Shown here: positions 45,522-53,762 of the stretch, piece after piece
Layout: each line of letters starts with the position of its first letter
Numbering within the stretch: position 1 is the first letter of the stretch
The notes under the pieces: generated by a model
Told to the model about the DNA's origin: nothing
The model's input: the letters and a program-made list of their open reading frames with translations, nothing else
The model's database searches: none
Assembly: GCA_032334055.1 (NCBI GenBank)
Contig: JAUOZS010000001.1
Coordinates: 3,434,001-3,498,000, forward strand
Direction of reading: 5' to 3'
Source of the DNA: Selenomonadales bacterium 4137-cl
Lineage (GTDB): Bacteria > Bacillota > Negativicutes > Sporomusales > UBA7701
DNA length: 64,000 nucleotides
Translations under genes and position numbers: made by a program

Positions 45522-46550
45522 TTATTTCGCCGCGGCGATAATGTCCTCGAATCTGGCGAGATAGCTAAAATCGTTTACCCCCTTCCTCGCCTCGGCTTCT
45601 TTCACCAGTTCCACCACCTTGTCGTTAAACGGCGTGGGAATACCGCATTTGCTCCCGCCGCGGCACACGACGCCGTTGATATAATCGATCTCGGTCTTTT
45701 GGCCCTTTTCCAGGTCCTGCAGCATGCTGGCTTTATTATTGTGGCGTCCCCACACCTTTTTGTAAAACTCCATCTTAGACGGGATGTCGGCCTTGCTCCC
45801 AAGCTCCAGGAAACCGAAATCGACCCCCTGCATCTCGACCATTTTATAGCCTAGCCCCCGGCACACCTTTATAACCTCATCGGCGATATGCGCCACGCAG
45901 ACCATCGCCGTCGGGTTGGCCAACACCTCGCTGAACGTGCCGTTGAGCGCCGCCGACATGCCGCTGAAAGTCGCGTTCATCAGCAATTTGGTATAGCGGA
46001 TACCCATCAGGTTGGTCAGGATAGTCGTCCCGCCGGCCGCGCCGAGGACATCCCTTACCTTTTCCAGGCGCGGGCGCAAAACGCCGTCTATTTCGCCGAT
46101 CTCGAAGGCATATTTCTCGACCGCCTCCATCGTCGAGGTCAGCTCGGACACGCCCGGCCTCAGCCAGGTGGCGCCGAAGCCCACCGCGCCGCCGATCGTC
46201 CGTTCCTTACCCACGTAAGTCGCCACCGATTCCTCGGGAACGCCGTTTTGCAACGTGCATACGATGCTGTCCTTATGAAGAAAAGGGAGCAGCTTGGGTA
46301 AAGCGGTTTCATTGGCCGTTTGCTTCGTCAGCACCAACACCAGATCGTACGTCCCGGTCATCTGCTCCGGGGTAAGAGCCCTTACCGCCTGATGCAGGCT
46401 GAGATTGCCGGTGACCGTGGCGCCGTCGGCGTTCAACGCGTCCACATTAGCTTTGAATGAGTCGATCAGATCGACCTGTTTGCCGTTCCTGGTCATGAGC
46501 GCGCCGATGATGATGCCGAGCGCCCCTGCCCCCAAAATAGCCGTGCGCAC
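45522..46550 (-). CDS. Ketopantoate reductase-family dehydrogenase, paralogue 2
   Basis: 342 residues from a GTG after [48 protein letters not shown] and [15 protein letters not shown] parallel the copy at 42680 almost word for word. The two differ in the central region (LEKVRDVLGAAGG against [13 protein letters not shown]). Two copies in one operon suggest either two successive redox steps or two stereoisomers of the substrate. Confidence 0.82.
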   Translation of the reverse strand: MRTAILGAGALGIIIGALMTRNGKQVDLIDSFKANVDALNADGATVTGNLSLHQAVRALTPEQMTGTYDLVLVLTKQTANETALPKLLPFLHKDSIVCTLQNGVPEESVATYVGKERTIGGAVGFGATWLRPGVSELTSTMEAVEKYAFEIGEIDGVLRPRLEKVRDVLGAAGGTTILTNLMGIRYTKLLMNATFSGMSAALNGTFSEVLANPTAMVCVAHIADEVIKVCRGLGYKMVEMQGVDFGFLELGSKADIPSKMEFYKKVWGRHNNKASMLQDLEKGQKTEIDYINGVVCRGGSKCGIPTPFNDKVVELVKEAEARKGVNDFSYLARFEDIIAAAK

Positions 46551-46570
46551 AATAAGTCCCCCTGTAGCAG

Positions 46571-47500
46571 TTAATAATTTACCTTGTCAAGCCCCTTAAG
46601 AGATAGCATCGCCCGCGCCTCGTCGGCGGTCGCCGTCTCCAGCCCCAGCCGCTCGGCGATCTCCTTGAGCTGAACGACCTGCTCGGCGCTGGACTTCGCG
46701 AGCACCCCGGGCCGCAGATAAACATTGTCCTCCAGGCCGACCCGGGCATTGCCGCCCATGGCCAGCGCCGCGGTCACCAGCGGGAACTGAGCCTTGCCGG
46801 CGGCCGCGCACGACCAGACAAAATCGCCGATCTGCTCCCGGGCCGTCTTGACGAGATACGCCAAATTCTCCACCGTTGCCGGAATGCCGCCGAGAATGCC
46901 CATCACGAACTGGAGGTAAATCGGCTTTTTCACGATCCCCTTCTTGTAAAAATAGGCGATGTTGTTGACCATGCCCACGTCGTAGACCTCGAACTCCGGC
47001 CGGATATCGTATTTGTTCATGGTCTCGATGTAATACTCCATGCCGGCGAAGGTATTCGAAAAAATCAGGTCGTACGTGCCTTTCAGATGAGGGATCTCCC
47101 AGTCGTACTTCGGATTTTTGAGCTTGGAAGCGAGATCGGCGAATACAAAGTTGACCGATCCGGCGTTACAGGACGCCAGTTCCGGCTTGAGCTCCACCGC
47201 CGGAGCAAGACGCTCCTCCTTGGACATCCATACCGCCCCGCCGGTAGTTACGCACACAACCGCATTGCACTGCTGCTTGATCGAAGAAACGATGTGTTTC
47301 ATAATCCCCAAATCGGAAGTCGGCTTGCAATCCTCGGGATTCCGGGCATGGATGTGGACCACCGCGGCGCCGGCCTCATGGGCTTTAACGGCATCAGCGA
47401 TGATCTGTTCCGGCGTAGCCGGGAAGTAGGGGCTCAGGCTCGGCGTATGGGTCGCCCCCGTGACCGCCGCGGTGATAATAATTTTCTGGGTTGTCGCCAT
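46571..47500 (-). CDS. Beta-keto acid cleavage enzyme (BKACE family)
   Basis: 309 residues from the ATG at 47500 after GGAGGGATCCAAG. DUF849/BKACE fold with zinc-binding VVHIHARNPED, VTTGGAVWMS, and EFEVYDVGMVNN. BKACEs convert a beta-keto acid plus acetyl-CoA into acetoacetate and a shortened acyl-CoA; known substrates include 3-keto-5-aminohexanoate and dehydrocarnitine. It is the first gene after the sigma-54 promoter at 47604. The extension up to 47713 crosses that promoter and is rejected. Confidence 0.9.
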   Translation of the reverse strand: MATTQKIIITAAVTGATHTPSLSPYFPATPEQIIADAVKAHEAGAAVVHIHARNPEDCKPTSDLGIMKHIVSSIKQQCNAVVCVTTGGAVWMSKEERLAPAVELKPELASCNAGSVNFVFADLASKLKNPKYDWEIPHLKGTYDLIFSNTFAGMEYYIETMNKYDIRPEFEVYDVGMVNNIAYFYKKGIVKKPIYLQFVMGILGGIPATVENLAYLVKTAREQIGDFVWSCAAAGKAQFPLVTAALAMGGNARVGLEDNVYLRPGVLAKSSAEQVVQLKEIAERLGLETATADEARAMLSLKGLDKVNY

Positions 47501-47603
47501 CTTGGATCCCTCCATCCGTATTTTTGTGCTGCTTATCCGCGAAGTGTCGTCAGTACCCATGGTTTGGCGACCTGCTTCAACTGATTTGCGTGTAACTATA
47601 TAG

Positions 47604-47619
47604 AGCAAGAAGCATGCCA
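47604..47619 (-). promoter_or_regulatory. Sigma-54 promoter of the BKACE operon
   Basis: TGGCATGCTTCTTGCT on the minus strand matches the consensus TGGCAYRNNNNTTGCW at every fixed position. Transcription should start near 47593. An enhancer-binding activator is encoded just upstream. Confidence 0.92.
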
Positions 47620-47786
47620 CACTGTTTTTATGTAAAGTCCATCCACTCGTTCCACCCTGCCTGGACCCGCGCCTTTTTCCGCCAGGCCTGACGCCGCAAG
47701 CCTCCGAGCCCATCTGATCGAGCCGTGGGTAGTGCTGATCCTGGCATTAACCAGTCTACAAACGACGCCGCAATTAGCCGTCAAAA

Positions 47787-47806
47787 GTGTAAGCGAAAAG
47801 CAACAC
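47787..47806. promoter_or_regulatory. Possible activator-binding half-conserved site
   Basis: GTGTAAGCGAAAAGCAACAC has the same length and left half as the palindrome at 47867-47886. It lies about 185 bp upstream of the sigma-54 promoter. Confidence 0.4.
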
Positions 47807-47852
47807 AAATCTTTGCGAATATTAAAAAAGTTGCCGCCATTCCCAACAATCA

Positions 47853-47900
47853 AGCAAAAAGAGACAGTGTAAGTAATTACTTACACTGTCTCTTTTTGCT
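47853..47900. repeat. 48-bp perfect palindrome between activator gene and sigma-54 promoter
   Basis: Perfect inverted repeat whose centre is GTGTAAGTAATTACTTACAC (47867-47886). It ends 17 bp after the activator stop. It can act as the activator gene's terminator (long stem, T-rich arm) and its centre may be an upstream activating site for the sigma-54 promoter about 265 bp away. Confidence 0.7.
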
Positions 47901-47916
47901 TACACTATTTTTCTCG

Positions 47917-49263
47917 TCAGCTTATACCCAGGCGGCGCATTTTTTGATAAAGCAGCGGTCTGGCGATATCCAGCAGCTCGGCCGCCTTCTTTTTATTTCC
48001 CTGAGTAGTCCGCAGGGCGTCTAAGATCATTTCCTTCTCGGTGGCCGCCTTGGCTTCCTGGATGCCGCGTCCGGCGGTCAACTGCCCCCTGTTCTCGATC
48101 TTCGGCACCAGCCACTCGAAGTGCTTGGCTTCAAGAACATTACTGTTGCATTGGTTCACCGCTCTCTCGACGGCATGCTCCAGCTCGCGGATATTTCCCG
48201 GCCATTCGTATTTCATTATCAGCCCCAGAGCCTCCGGGGCCACAGACACCGTCCCCAGTCCCGCCTGATCCCCGTATAATTCCGCGAACTTTTCCACGAA
48301 CAGCGGTATATCCGCTCGCCGCTCGCGCAACGGCGGCAGTTTGATCGGAATAACGTTCAACCGGAAAAAGAGGTCCGAGCGAAAAGCCCCCCGCGCGACC
48401 AAATCTTCCAGACTGTCGTTGGTAGCCGCCACGATCCGGACATTGACGGGGATGGAGTCGGAGCCGCCCACCCGCTCGATTTCCTTCTCCTGCAGCACCC
48501 GCAACAACTTCGCCTGAGCCGCCGGTGACAACTGGCTTATCTCGTCCAAAAACAACGTTCCTTTGTTGGCCTGCTCGAATTTGCCCTTTTTCCCGGACTT
48601 TCGCGCCCCGGTAAAAGCACCCTCCTCATAACCGAACAGCTCCGACTCGACAAGCTCCTGCGGAATGGCCGCGCAATTGAGCTTAACGAAGGGATAATGG
48701 GCCCGCCGGCTTTCCTGGTGCAGGGCATGGGCCACCAACTCCTTGCCGGTGCCCGTTTCCCCCTGGATCAGCACCGTTGAATTCACCGACGCCGCCTTGA
48801 GGATCGCCGCGCGGATCTCCCCCGCCGCGCTGCTGGAACCGATAATATCCGCCAACGAATACCGCACCCCGGAGTATTTCTTGACCTTCTGCTTGTAATA
48901 GTCAAGCTGGCTTTGCAGCTCCTTTATCGATTCAAACAGCTTCTCCGCCACCTCGAATACCTGGAAAGACATCGCGCCGATCAAGACCCCGTCCTTCATC
49001 AGCGGCATCCTATTGCATATCAGCGGCTTTCCCTGGTGATAGAACACATCTCCCAATATCGGCTTGCCTGTTTCAACCACCAGGGGCAGTTTGCTGGTCG
49101 GCACGACATCCTTCACGTTACGCCCAATAACGGCCTCAGGGTCCAACCCCCTCGACCGCGCGTACTTCTCCTCGAAGAAAACGATGCGGGATAAATGATC
49201 AACGACCACCAATCCCCACATATGCGCGAATACCTGTTTCATGATCTCGCTATGCTTCGCCAA
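47917..49263 (-). CDS. Sigma-54-dependent PAS-AAA-Fis transcriptional activator
   Basis: 448 residues from a TTG after GGGGAGGGGGG. N-terminal PAS-like sensor (about 5-110), AAA+ domain with Walker A GETGTGKE (168-175), intact GAFTGA loop (215-220) and Walker B GTLFLDE (235-241), then Fis-type HTH at about 405-448 (KKKAAELLDIARPLLYQKM). It should activate the adjacent sigma-54 promoter of the BKACE operon when its PAS domain senses the substrate. Confidence 0.94.
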   Translation of the reverse strand: MAKHSEIMKQVFAHMWGLVVVDHLSRIVFFEEKYARSRGLDPEAVIGRNVKDVVPTSKLPLVVETGKPILGDVFYHQGKPLICNRMPLMKDGVLIGAMSFQVFEVAEKLFESIKELQSQLDYYKQKVKKYSGVRYSLADIIGSSSAAGEIRAAILKAASVNSTVLIQGETGTGKELVAHALHQESRRAHYPFVKLNCAAIPQELVESELFGYEEGAFTGARKSGKKGKFEQANKGTLFLDEISQLSPAAQAKLLRVLQEKEIERVGGSDSIPVNVRIVAATNDSLEDLVARGAFRSDLFFRLNVIPIKLPPLRERRADIPLFVEKFAELYGDQAGLGTVSVAPEALGLIMKYEWPGNIRELEHAVERAVNQCNSNVLEAKHFEWLVPKIENRGQLTAGRGIQEAKAATEKEMILDALRTTQGNKKKAAELLDIARPLLYQKMRRLGIS

Positions 49264-49436
49264 GTATACCCCCCCTCCCCAGGCCTGAGACCGTCAAATT
49301 CCGCAAAAACCGTTCCCGGGTCGCGTTCCCTGATACCGGTAGTATTTGACCCGCACGCGCCAATACCTTCACCGCACATCGATTTCCCAACAAATGCATG
49401 AAAAAATGCCCGGCGCCAAGGACGGCGGGGCTCGAT

Positions 49437-49456
49437 AAAGTGACCTAAATCACTTT
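49437..49456 (+). promoter_or_regulatory. CRP/FNR-family-like box
   Basis: AAAGTGACCTAAATCACTTT, a perfect GTGA-N6-TCAC palindrome. It is centred about 41.5 bp before the start expected from the TATACT at 49476, the classic class II activator position. The rest of 49264-49562 shows no gene. Confidence 0.65.
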
Positions 49457-49475
49457 CTCACAGTATTATTTTTAC

Positions 49476-49481
49476 TATACT
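49476..49481 (+). promoter_or_regulatory. -10 box of the siroheme protein gene
   Basis: TATACT with no recognisable -35, as expected for an activator-dependent promoter. Confidence 0.55.
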
Positions 49482-49562
49482 TGATACAATAGCGCCAACT
49501 CATTACCTGCTGCCGACAGTCCCCCTGCTTAATTCTATTTTCACAATCGAAGGAGGAGCACC

Positions 49563-50219
49563 ATGACGTTACCCATCGCCAACATCCCCTTCATCAACAA
49601 ACGCGTAAAATTCCCCGTCACCCCCCATATCCCCGCCGGGCTTACCACCCCGGACCAGCTCAGGCAAATCGCCGCCATCGCCGAAAAATACGGCGGCAGC
49701 CTTAAGATCACCGGCGGCGGCATCGTCATCCTCGGCCTCAGCGTCGCCGACGGCGAAAAAGCCCTCGCCGAGCTCGGCGCCAAGCCCGAATCGTTCATCG
49801 CCAAAGCGGTGAGGGGCGTTGCCGTCTGCCCCGGCAAACCCCATTGCCCCATGGCCCGACAGGACAGCACCGCCCTCGGCCTCGCCCTCGACGCCGAATT
49901 CTTCGGCCAGCCCACCCCCGGCAAACTTCGCCTGGGCATCAGCGGCTGCCCCAACTGCTGCGCCGAAGTGATGGTCAAAGACATCGGCCTGTACGGCACC
50001 GCCGAAGGCTTCACCGTCGCCGTCGGCGGCAACGCCGGCCGCAGCGCCAAAATCGCCCGGGTAGCGGCCGAAGGCGTACCCGCCGGCCAAATCGCCCCCC
50101 TCGTCCGGTCCATCCTCGCCTTCTACCGCGACCACGGCAAAGACAAAGAACGCCTCGGCGACACCATCGGCCGCGTCGGCTGGGAGGAATTTCTGACAGC
50201 AGTCTTCCCTCCCCGCTAG
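49563..50219 (+). CDS. Small siroheme/[4Fe-4S] sulfite or nitrite reductase-like protein
   Basis: 218 residues after GAAGGAGGAGCACC. It has the sirohaem-[4Fe-4S] ligand pattern C-X5-C (Cys89, Cys95: CPGKPHC) and C-X3-C (Cys129, Cys133: SGCPNCC). The size matches low-molecular-weight assimilatory-type sulfite reductases of sulfate reducers rather than full NirB or CysI (over 500 residues). The substrate (sulfite, nitrite or other) is undecided. Regulation by a CRP/FNR-type protein is suggested by the box at 49437. Confidence 0.85.
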   Translation: MTLPIANIPFINKRVKFPVTPHIPAGLTTPDQLRQIAAIAEKYGGSLKITGGGIVILGLSVADGEKALAELGAKPESFIAKAVRGVAVCPGKPHCPMARQDSTALGLALDAEFFGQPTPGKLRLGISGCPNCCAEVMVKDIGLYGTAEGFTVAVGGNAGRSAKIARVAAEGVPAGQIAPLVRSILAFYRDHGKDKERLGDTIGRVGWEEFLTAVFPPR

Positions 50220-50288
50220 CCCCGCTGCGCGCGCCTGTTTCCACCCCAATACAAATTTGTCGCGTTTCTCCATATAATCCCCGCCACA

Positions 50289-50372
50289 ATGGAGGAAATC
50301 GCCTCCTCCAGCCAAGCGCTAGCCCGGATGGCCGAAGAACTAACCAACGCCGTCAGCAGGTTTAAAGTATAA
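50289..50372 (+). pseudogene. Chemoreceptor C-terminal remnant
   Basis: 27 codons, MEEIASSSQALARMAEE then LTNAVSRFKV-stop, identical in style to the last residues of methyl-accepting chemotaxis proteins. The conserved signalling domain that should precede it is missing. The remnant begins about 69 bp after the siroheme gene, so an upstream receptor was probably deleted. Confidence 0.7.
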
Positions 50373-50405
50373 TACACTTCCAGAACAAAAGCCGCTTACG
50401 CAAAA

Positions 50406-50440
50406 GGGTCGGCCGGTCCCGGTCGGCCCTTCCTTCTTCT
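50406..50440 (+). terminator. Terminator after siroheme gene/remnant
   Basis: 11-bp stem with two G-U pairs (50406-50416 with 50419-50429; inner pairs probably open) and a pyrimidine-rich tail TTCCTTCTTCT. Confidence 0.55.
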
Positions 50441-50465
50441 CCGGGCAGCCCGTTTGTCAACGTCA

Positions 50466-50497
50466 AAGGGGCTGCCCTGTTTTTGCGACAGCCCCTT
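50466..50497 (-). terminator. Hairpin after alkaline phosphatase
   Basis: 9-bp stem AAGGGGCTG/CAGCCCCTT, 14-nt loop, 16 bp after the phosphatase stop. Weak T-run. Confidence 0.5.
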
Positions 50498-50512
50498 CCG
50501 TAAAGCCTGGGG

Positions 50513-52156
50513 TTACAGCCCCGCGGCCACGGCCAGCTCGACCGCCTGCCGGGGCACGTACACCTTGCCCGTCTTAGCGGCCAGCACAGTCAGTCCGTGC
50601 ATTTCGCAACTCGTGCCGCCGGCCCTGACGATATCCTTACTGATCGGCAGCTCGACTCGCTTCATTCCCTTTTCCACCACCAGCACCGGATTGGCGGCAT
50701 CAGCTTTATCCAGCCTCACAGTCGCGCCGATGGCGGCAAATGCCTTGTCGGCCTCGACGAACAACTTGCCGTCGACGGCATCCAGGTCGAGGCCCAAAGC
50801 TCCCGCCTGCGCCAATGCGAGGTCGGTATTCTGGATGAGGCCGGTCGGTCTGTTGGGGCCGTAAGCGTACAGGAACACATCCTCGCCGGTATGGCCGTTG
50901 GTGGTCCAGCCGATCACCGACCGGCGGGAAATCACCGGCCCGACCGCATAATTCATGCTGCCTTTCTTGGCTTTCTGGATTGCCGTCACTTCCCCGGCAG
51001 TCAGGTCATCGACGCCGTAGTAATTGCTCATGACAAACCGGATATTGCTCTCGGAAAGATCGCCATCCAGCACCTTCTCGATCCCCTCGCCGGTAAGCGT
51101 CGCTTTTTTAAGCGGGGCGATCAGCGCCTCGAAAGGCAGCTTGTCGTAAGTGGCGTCGGTCGTCTTGTTGCCGATCGACATGCCGCCGTTGCCGTGGTCG
51201 GTAAAGCCCAGCACCAGCGTCTGCCCGTCTTTCCTGGCGAAGTCGAGCGCCACCTTCATCGCTTCGTCGAACGCCAGCACGTCGCTGATTACACCGATGG
51301 GGTCGTTGGCATGGGACGCCCAGTCCACCTTGCTGGCTTCAACGAACAGGAAGAAACCGTTCTTGTTCTGGGAAAGCAGCTCGATCGCCTTCCCGGTCAT
51401 CTCCGCCAGGCTTGGCTCCTCGGGGCGGAAGGTCGGGCGGTCGAACTCGTAGGCCATATCGTCCATGGCGAACATGCCCCAGACCTTGCCGCTCTTTACT
51501 GACGCCATCTGCCCGCGGTCTTCCACGAACCGGTAGCCGCGGTCCTTCAACACGGCGACGAGATTCTCGCCGTCGGTGCGTTTCCCGCCCTGCGCCACGG
51601 GAAGAAGATACTGCTTGCCGCCGCCGAACACCACGTCGATATCGAGGTAAACCTGCTGCTCGGCGATATCGTTATAATCGTTGCGGTTGAAGGTATGGGC
51701 CGAATAGCCGGCGGGGCTGGCGTGCTGGATGTTGGAGGTGGCGACCAAGCCCACCGCTTTACCCTGCAGTTTGGCCCCCTCCAGCACGGTGGCGCCCGGC
51801 TTGTACTTCAACTCATCCGCGACCGGGGCGACCCCGGGCATCGTAGTTTTCGCCGGCAGAATACCAATGAACTTGGAATTTGACTTATGGCCGGTGGCAA
51901 AGGCAGTCGACGCCGGCGCCGAATCGGATATAAGACTTTCCGCGCTGTAAGTGCGGATCGCGCCGCAGATCATCTCGTCGGAGACCAGCGCCTTCCCGCC
52001 GTTATACCAGCGGGCGACCGTGGCATGAGTGGCGCTCATGCCGTCCGGCATCACGATAATGACGTTTTTCACCGGCGCCTTGGCAAGCGCACCGGCCGGG
52101 AATAAGGGAATAAGCAACGCGGCTAGCATGAGCCAAACGGCAGCTTTTCTTTTCAC
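50513..52156 (-). CDS. Exported alkaline phosphatase
   Basis: 547 residues from a GTG at 52156 after GGAGGCTAAAGCT. Signal peptide VKRKAAVWLMLAALLIPLF then AGALA. Alkaline phosphatase superfamily: metal ligand in IVMPDGMS, phosphorylated serine in SDSAPASTAFATGHK, EASKVDWASH, TDHGNGG and TNGHTGEDV. The C-terminal ~90 residues (AAIGATVRLD, ...EMHGLTVLAAKTGKVYVPRQAVELA) look like a copper amine oxidase N-terminal-type domain. It scavenges phosphate outside the membrane; no Pho box recognised. Confidence 0.92.
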   Translation of the reverse strand: MKRKAAVWLMLAALLIPLFPAGALAKAPVKNVIIVMPDGMSATHATVARWYNGGKALVSDEMICGAIRTYSAESLISDSAPASTAFATGHKSNSKFIGILPAKTTMPGVAPVADELKYKPGATVLEGAKLQGKAVGLVATSNIQHASPAGYSAHTFNRNDYNDIAEQQVYLDIDVVFGGGKQYLLPVAQGGKRTDGENLVAVLKDRGYRFVEDRGQMASVKSGKVWGMFAMDDMAYEFDRPTFRPEEPSLAEMTGKAIELLSQNKNGFFLFVEASKVDWASHANDPIGVISDVLAFDEAMKVALDFARKDGQTLVLGFTDHGNGGMSIGNKTTDATYDKLPFEALIAPLKKATLTGEGIEKVLDGDLSESNIRFVMSNYYGVDDLTAGEVTAIQKAKKGSMNYAVGPVISRRSVIGWTTNGHTGEDVFLYAYGPNRPTGLIQNTDLALAQAGALGLDLDAVDGKLFVEADKAFAAIGATVRLDKADAANPVLVVEKGMKRVELPISKDIVRAGGTSCEMHGLTVLAAKTGKVYVPRQAVELAVAAGL

Positions 52157-52199
52157 AGCTTTAGCCTCCAATTATCTTTCTTTTCTTCGCGGTCGCTTA

Positions 52200-53363
52200 C
52201 TAGGCGACCACCGACTTGACAGCCTCCACCAGCGCACCCTCGTCCTCGGTTGTCCAAATCAGGTACAGCTGTTCGAGAGTCGCCTGGGAAAACACATAGT
52301 TGCGGAACGCGAAAAACTTCGCGGTTTGCAGGTCGGCATCAGTCATGCCGTACTCCCGCTTGGCAATTTCGCCCACCTTGGCGATCGTCCACTTCGCAGA
52401 CGGGACAGACAATACCCAGTCATGGTCTCCCAGATGAGTGATAAACCCTTCGACGCGGCGAGGCAGGGGAAGGGTTTTGCCGTCGGCGGCCAGGAGGCCG
52501 AGCGCTACAGGGTCTTTATCGGCGAGAATAGCCGCCGCGGAAAGCCAATTGACCACATCGCGCTCATCGTTGGCCGACCCCGGATGATTATGGGCGCAGG
52601 CCATCGCCACGACAAGCTCGGCCGGCATTTCGCGGTGGATGAGCTCGGCGATGGTGAGAACGTGGTGGGCGCCCGTACCGGCGATCGGGTACTCGGTACG
52701 GGACGCACCGCTTTCCTGCCACTGGAAAACCCACGGCTTATGCAGGTCGTGTAGCGTCTGCGCGGCGACGACGATATCGCGGCTCACCTGATAACCGTAT
52801 ACATCCTTGTACGCGTTGTAAAAACCTAGCGCAGCCTTTACGTTGACCGCCACGTGCGTGGCCAGCCCGCCGGGGTAGGAATGATGACTGGCGTAGCCGC
52901 TGCCGGGAGCGGCATAAAACGGGATTACTGCTTGGTTTGGGCTCTTGCAGGGCGGCAAAAACTCGTCGTAGGCGGCGCCGTCTTTAAGGTACCCGGCAGC
53001 CACCAGGCGCCTTTTCGCGTTATCCTTTTCGGCATCGCCCGGATACAGTTCCATCAGACGGGGCGCGGGATTCTTCAATATTTCCAGTGTCGTGCGGCGG
53101 ATGGTCTCGTCCTGTATTTCCCGGGCAGTCGTTACCAGAAAATCGTAGGCGGCCTTAACGTGGGAGGATCGCTCCGCCATAGCGACCGGCTTCATAGCCA
53201 GGCACTCCGGTAGCGGCAGCTTCTTGGCCTTCAGCGCCGGCGCTTTCGCCGCGGCGGGTTGCGGCAAAGAGGCAAACGCCAGCGCGGCCGCGGCCCCTGC
53301 CGACATCCTGATAAAGTCGCGGCGGTTACAGTCGAGATTCATCTTGTCAAACGGATTACTCAT
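52200..53363 (-). CDS. Tat-exported HD-domain protein
   Basis: 387 residues from the ATG at 53363 after GGAGGGATAAA. A twin-arginine signal (CNRRDFIRMSAGAAAALAF then PQPAAA) is clear. The mature part has HD-phosphohydrolase-like clusters: SHHSYPGGLATHVAVN, TLHDLHKPW, GAHHVLTIAELIHRE and ACAHNHPG. HD enzymes are usually cytoplasmic, so Tat export with a folded metal centre is unusual. It lies 43 bp upstream of the alkaline phosphatase and is probably co-transcribed. Function unknown. Confidence 0.78.
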   Translation of the reverse strand: MSNPFDKMNLDCNRRDFIRMSAGAAAALAFASLPQPAAAKAPALKAKKLPLPECLAMKPVAMAERSSHVKAAYDFLVTTAREIQDETIRRTTLEILKNPAPRLMELYPGDAEKDNAKRRLVAAGYLKDGAAYDEFLPPCKSPNQAVIPFYAAPGSGYASHHSYPGGLATHVAVNVKAALGFYNAYKDVYGYQVSRDIVVAAQTLHDLHKPWVFQWQESGASRTEYPIAGTGAHHVLTIAELIHREMPAELVVAMACAHNHPGSANDERDVVNWLSAAAILADKDPVALGLLAADGKTLPLPRRVEGFITHLGDHDWVLSVPSAKWTIAKVGEIAKREYGMTDADLQTAKFFAFRNYVFSQATLEQLYLIWTTEDEGALVEAVKSVVA

Positions 53364-53645
53364 TTTATCCCTCCTGGTATTCATCTGCTAACTCTATTGT
53401 AGCGGGAATAAATTCCTTGATTGTTAACCGCCTGTTAATTATATGTAAAATATTGGATAAGGGCCGCTGCCACCCTGTCGGCGGCAGCCCCGCGCCTATA
53501 AACCGCCATCGCCAAAACCGGGACAGCGTATTTGGCCTTGCCGGTCGCGATGCCCGCCCCTCCATAATATCCGGCGACGGTCCGCCGGATATTATGCCTG
53601 CCCGGCCTGTCAGGCAACCAATTGTCGCAACGTTTTGAAAAATCG

Positions 53646-53675
53646 TTGACACCCGTCATCATCCCGTGATACATT
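53646..53675 (+). promoter_or_regulatory. Sigma-A promoter of the MFS gene
   Basis: TTGACA (53646-53651), 18-bp spacer, TACATT (53670-53675). The leader is about 190 nt. Confidence 0.75.
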
Positions 53676-53687
53676 TAATATGAAAAC

Positions 53688-53701
53688 TGACTCACTATTC
53701 A
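53688..53701. promoter_or_regulatory. TetR-type operator, copy 1
   Basis: TGACTCACTATTCA, one mismatch from a palindrome. It sits just after the predicted transcription start. Extended arms (53688-53704) are inverted relative to copy 2. Confidence 0.55.
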
Positions 53702-53748
53702 TATAATTTCTTATCGAGCGAAATTATATATTTTTTTTGCGGCAAATA

Positions 53749-53762
53749 TGAATAGTGATTCA
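53749..53762. promoter_or_regulatory. TetR-type operator, copy 2
   Basis: TGAATAGTGATTCA, TGAAT-N4-ATTCA palindrome, like TGAAT-type operators of fatty-acid TetR (FadR) regulators. Confidence 0.6.

Noticed and set aside
53365..53674. Open frames in the spacer upstream of the MFS gene
   Set aside because: Short, without recognisable motifs, and they overlap promoter and operator elements.
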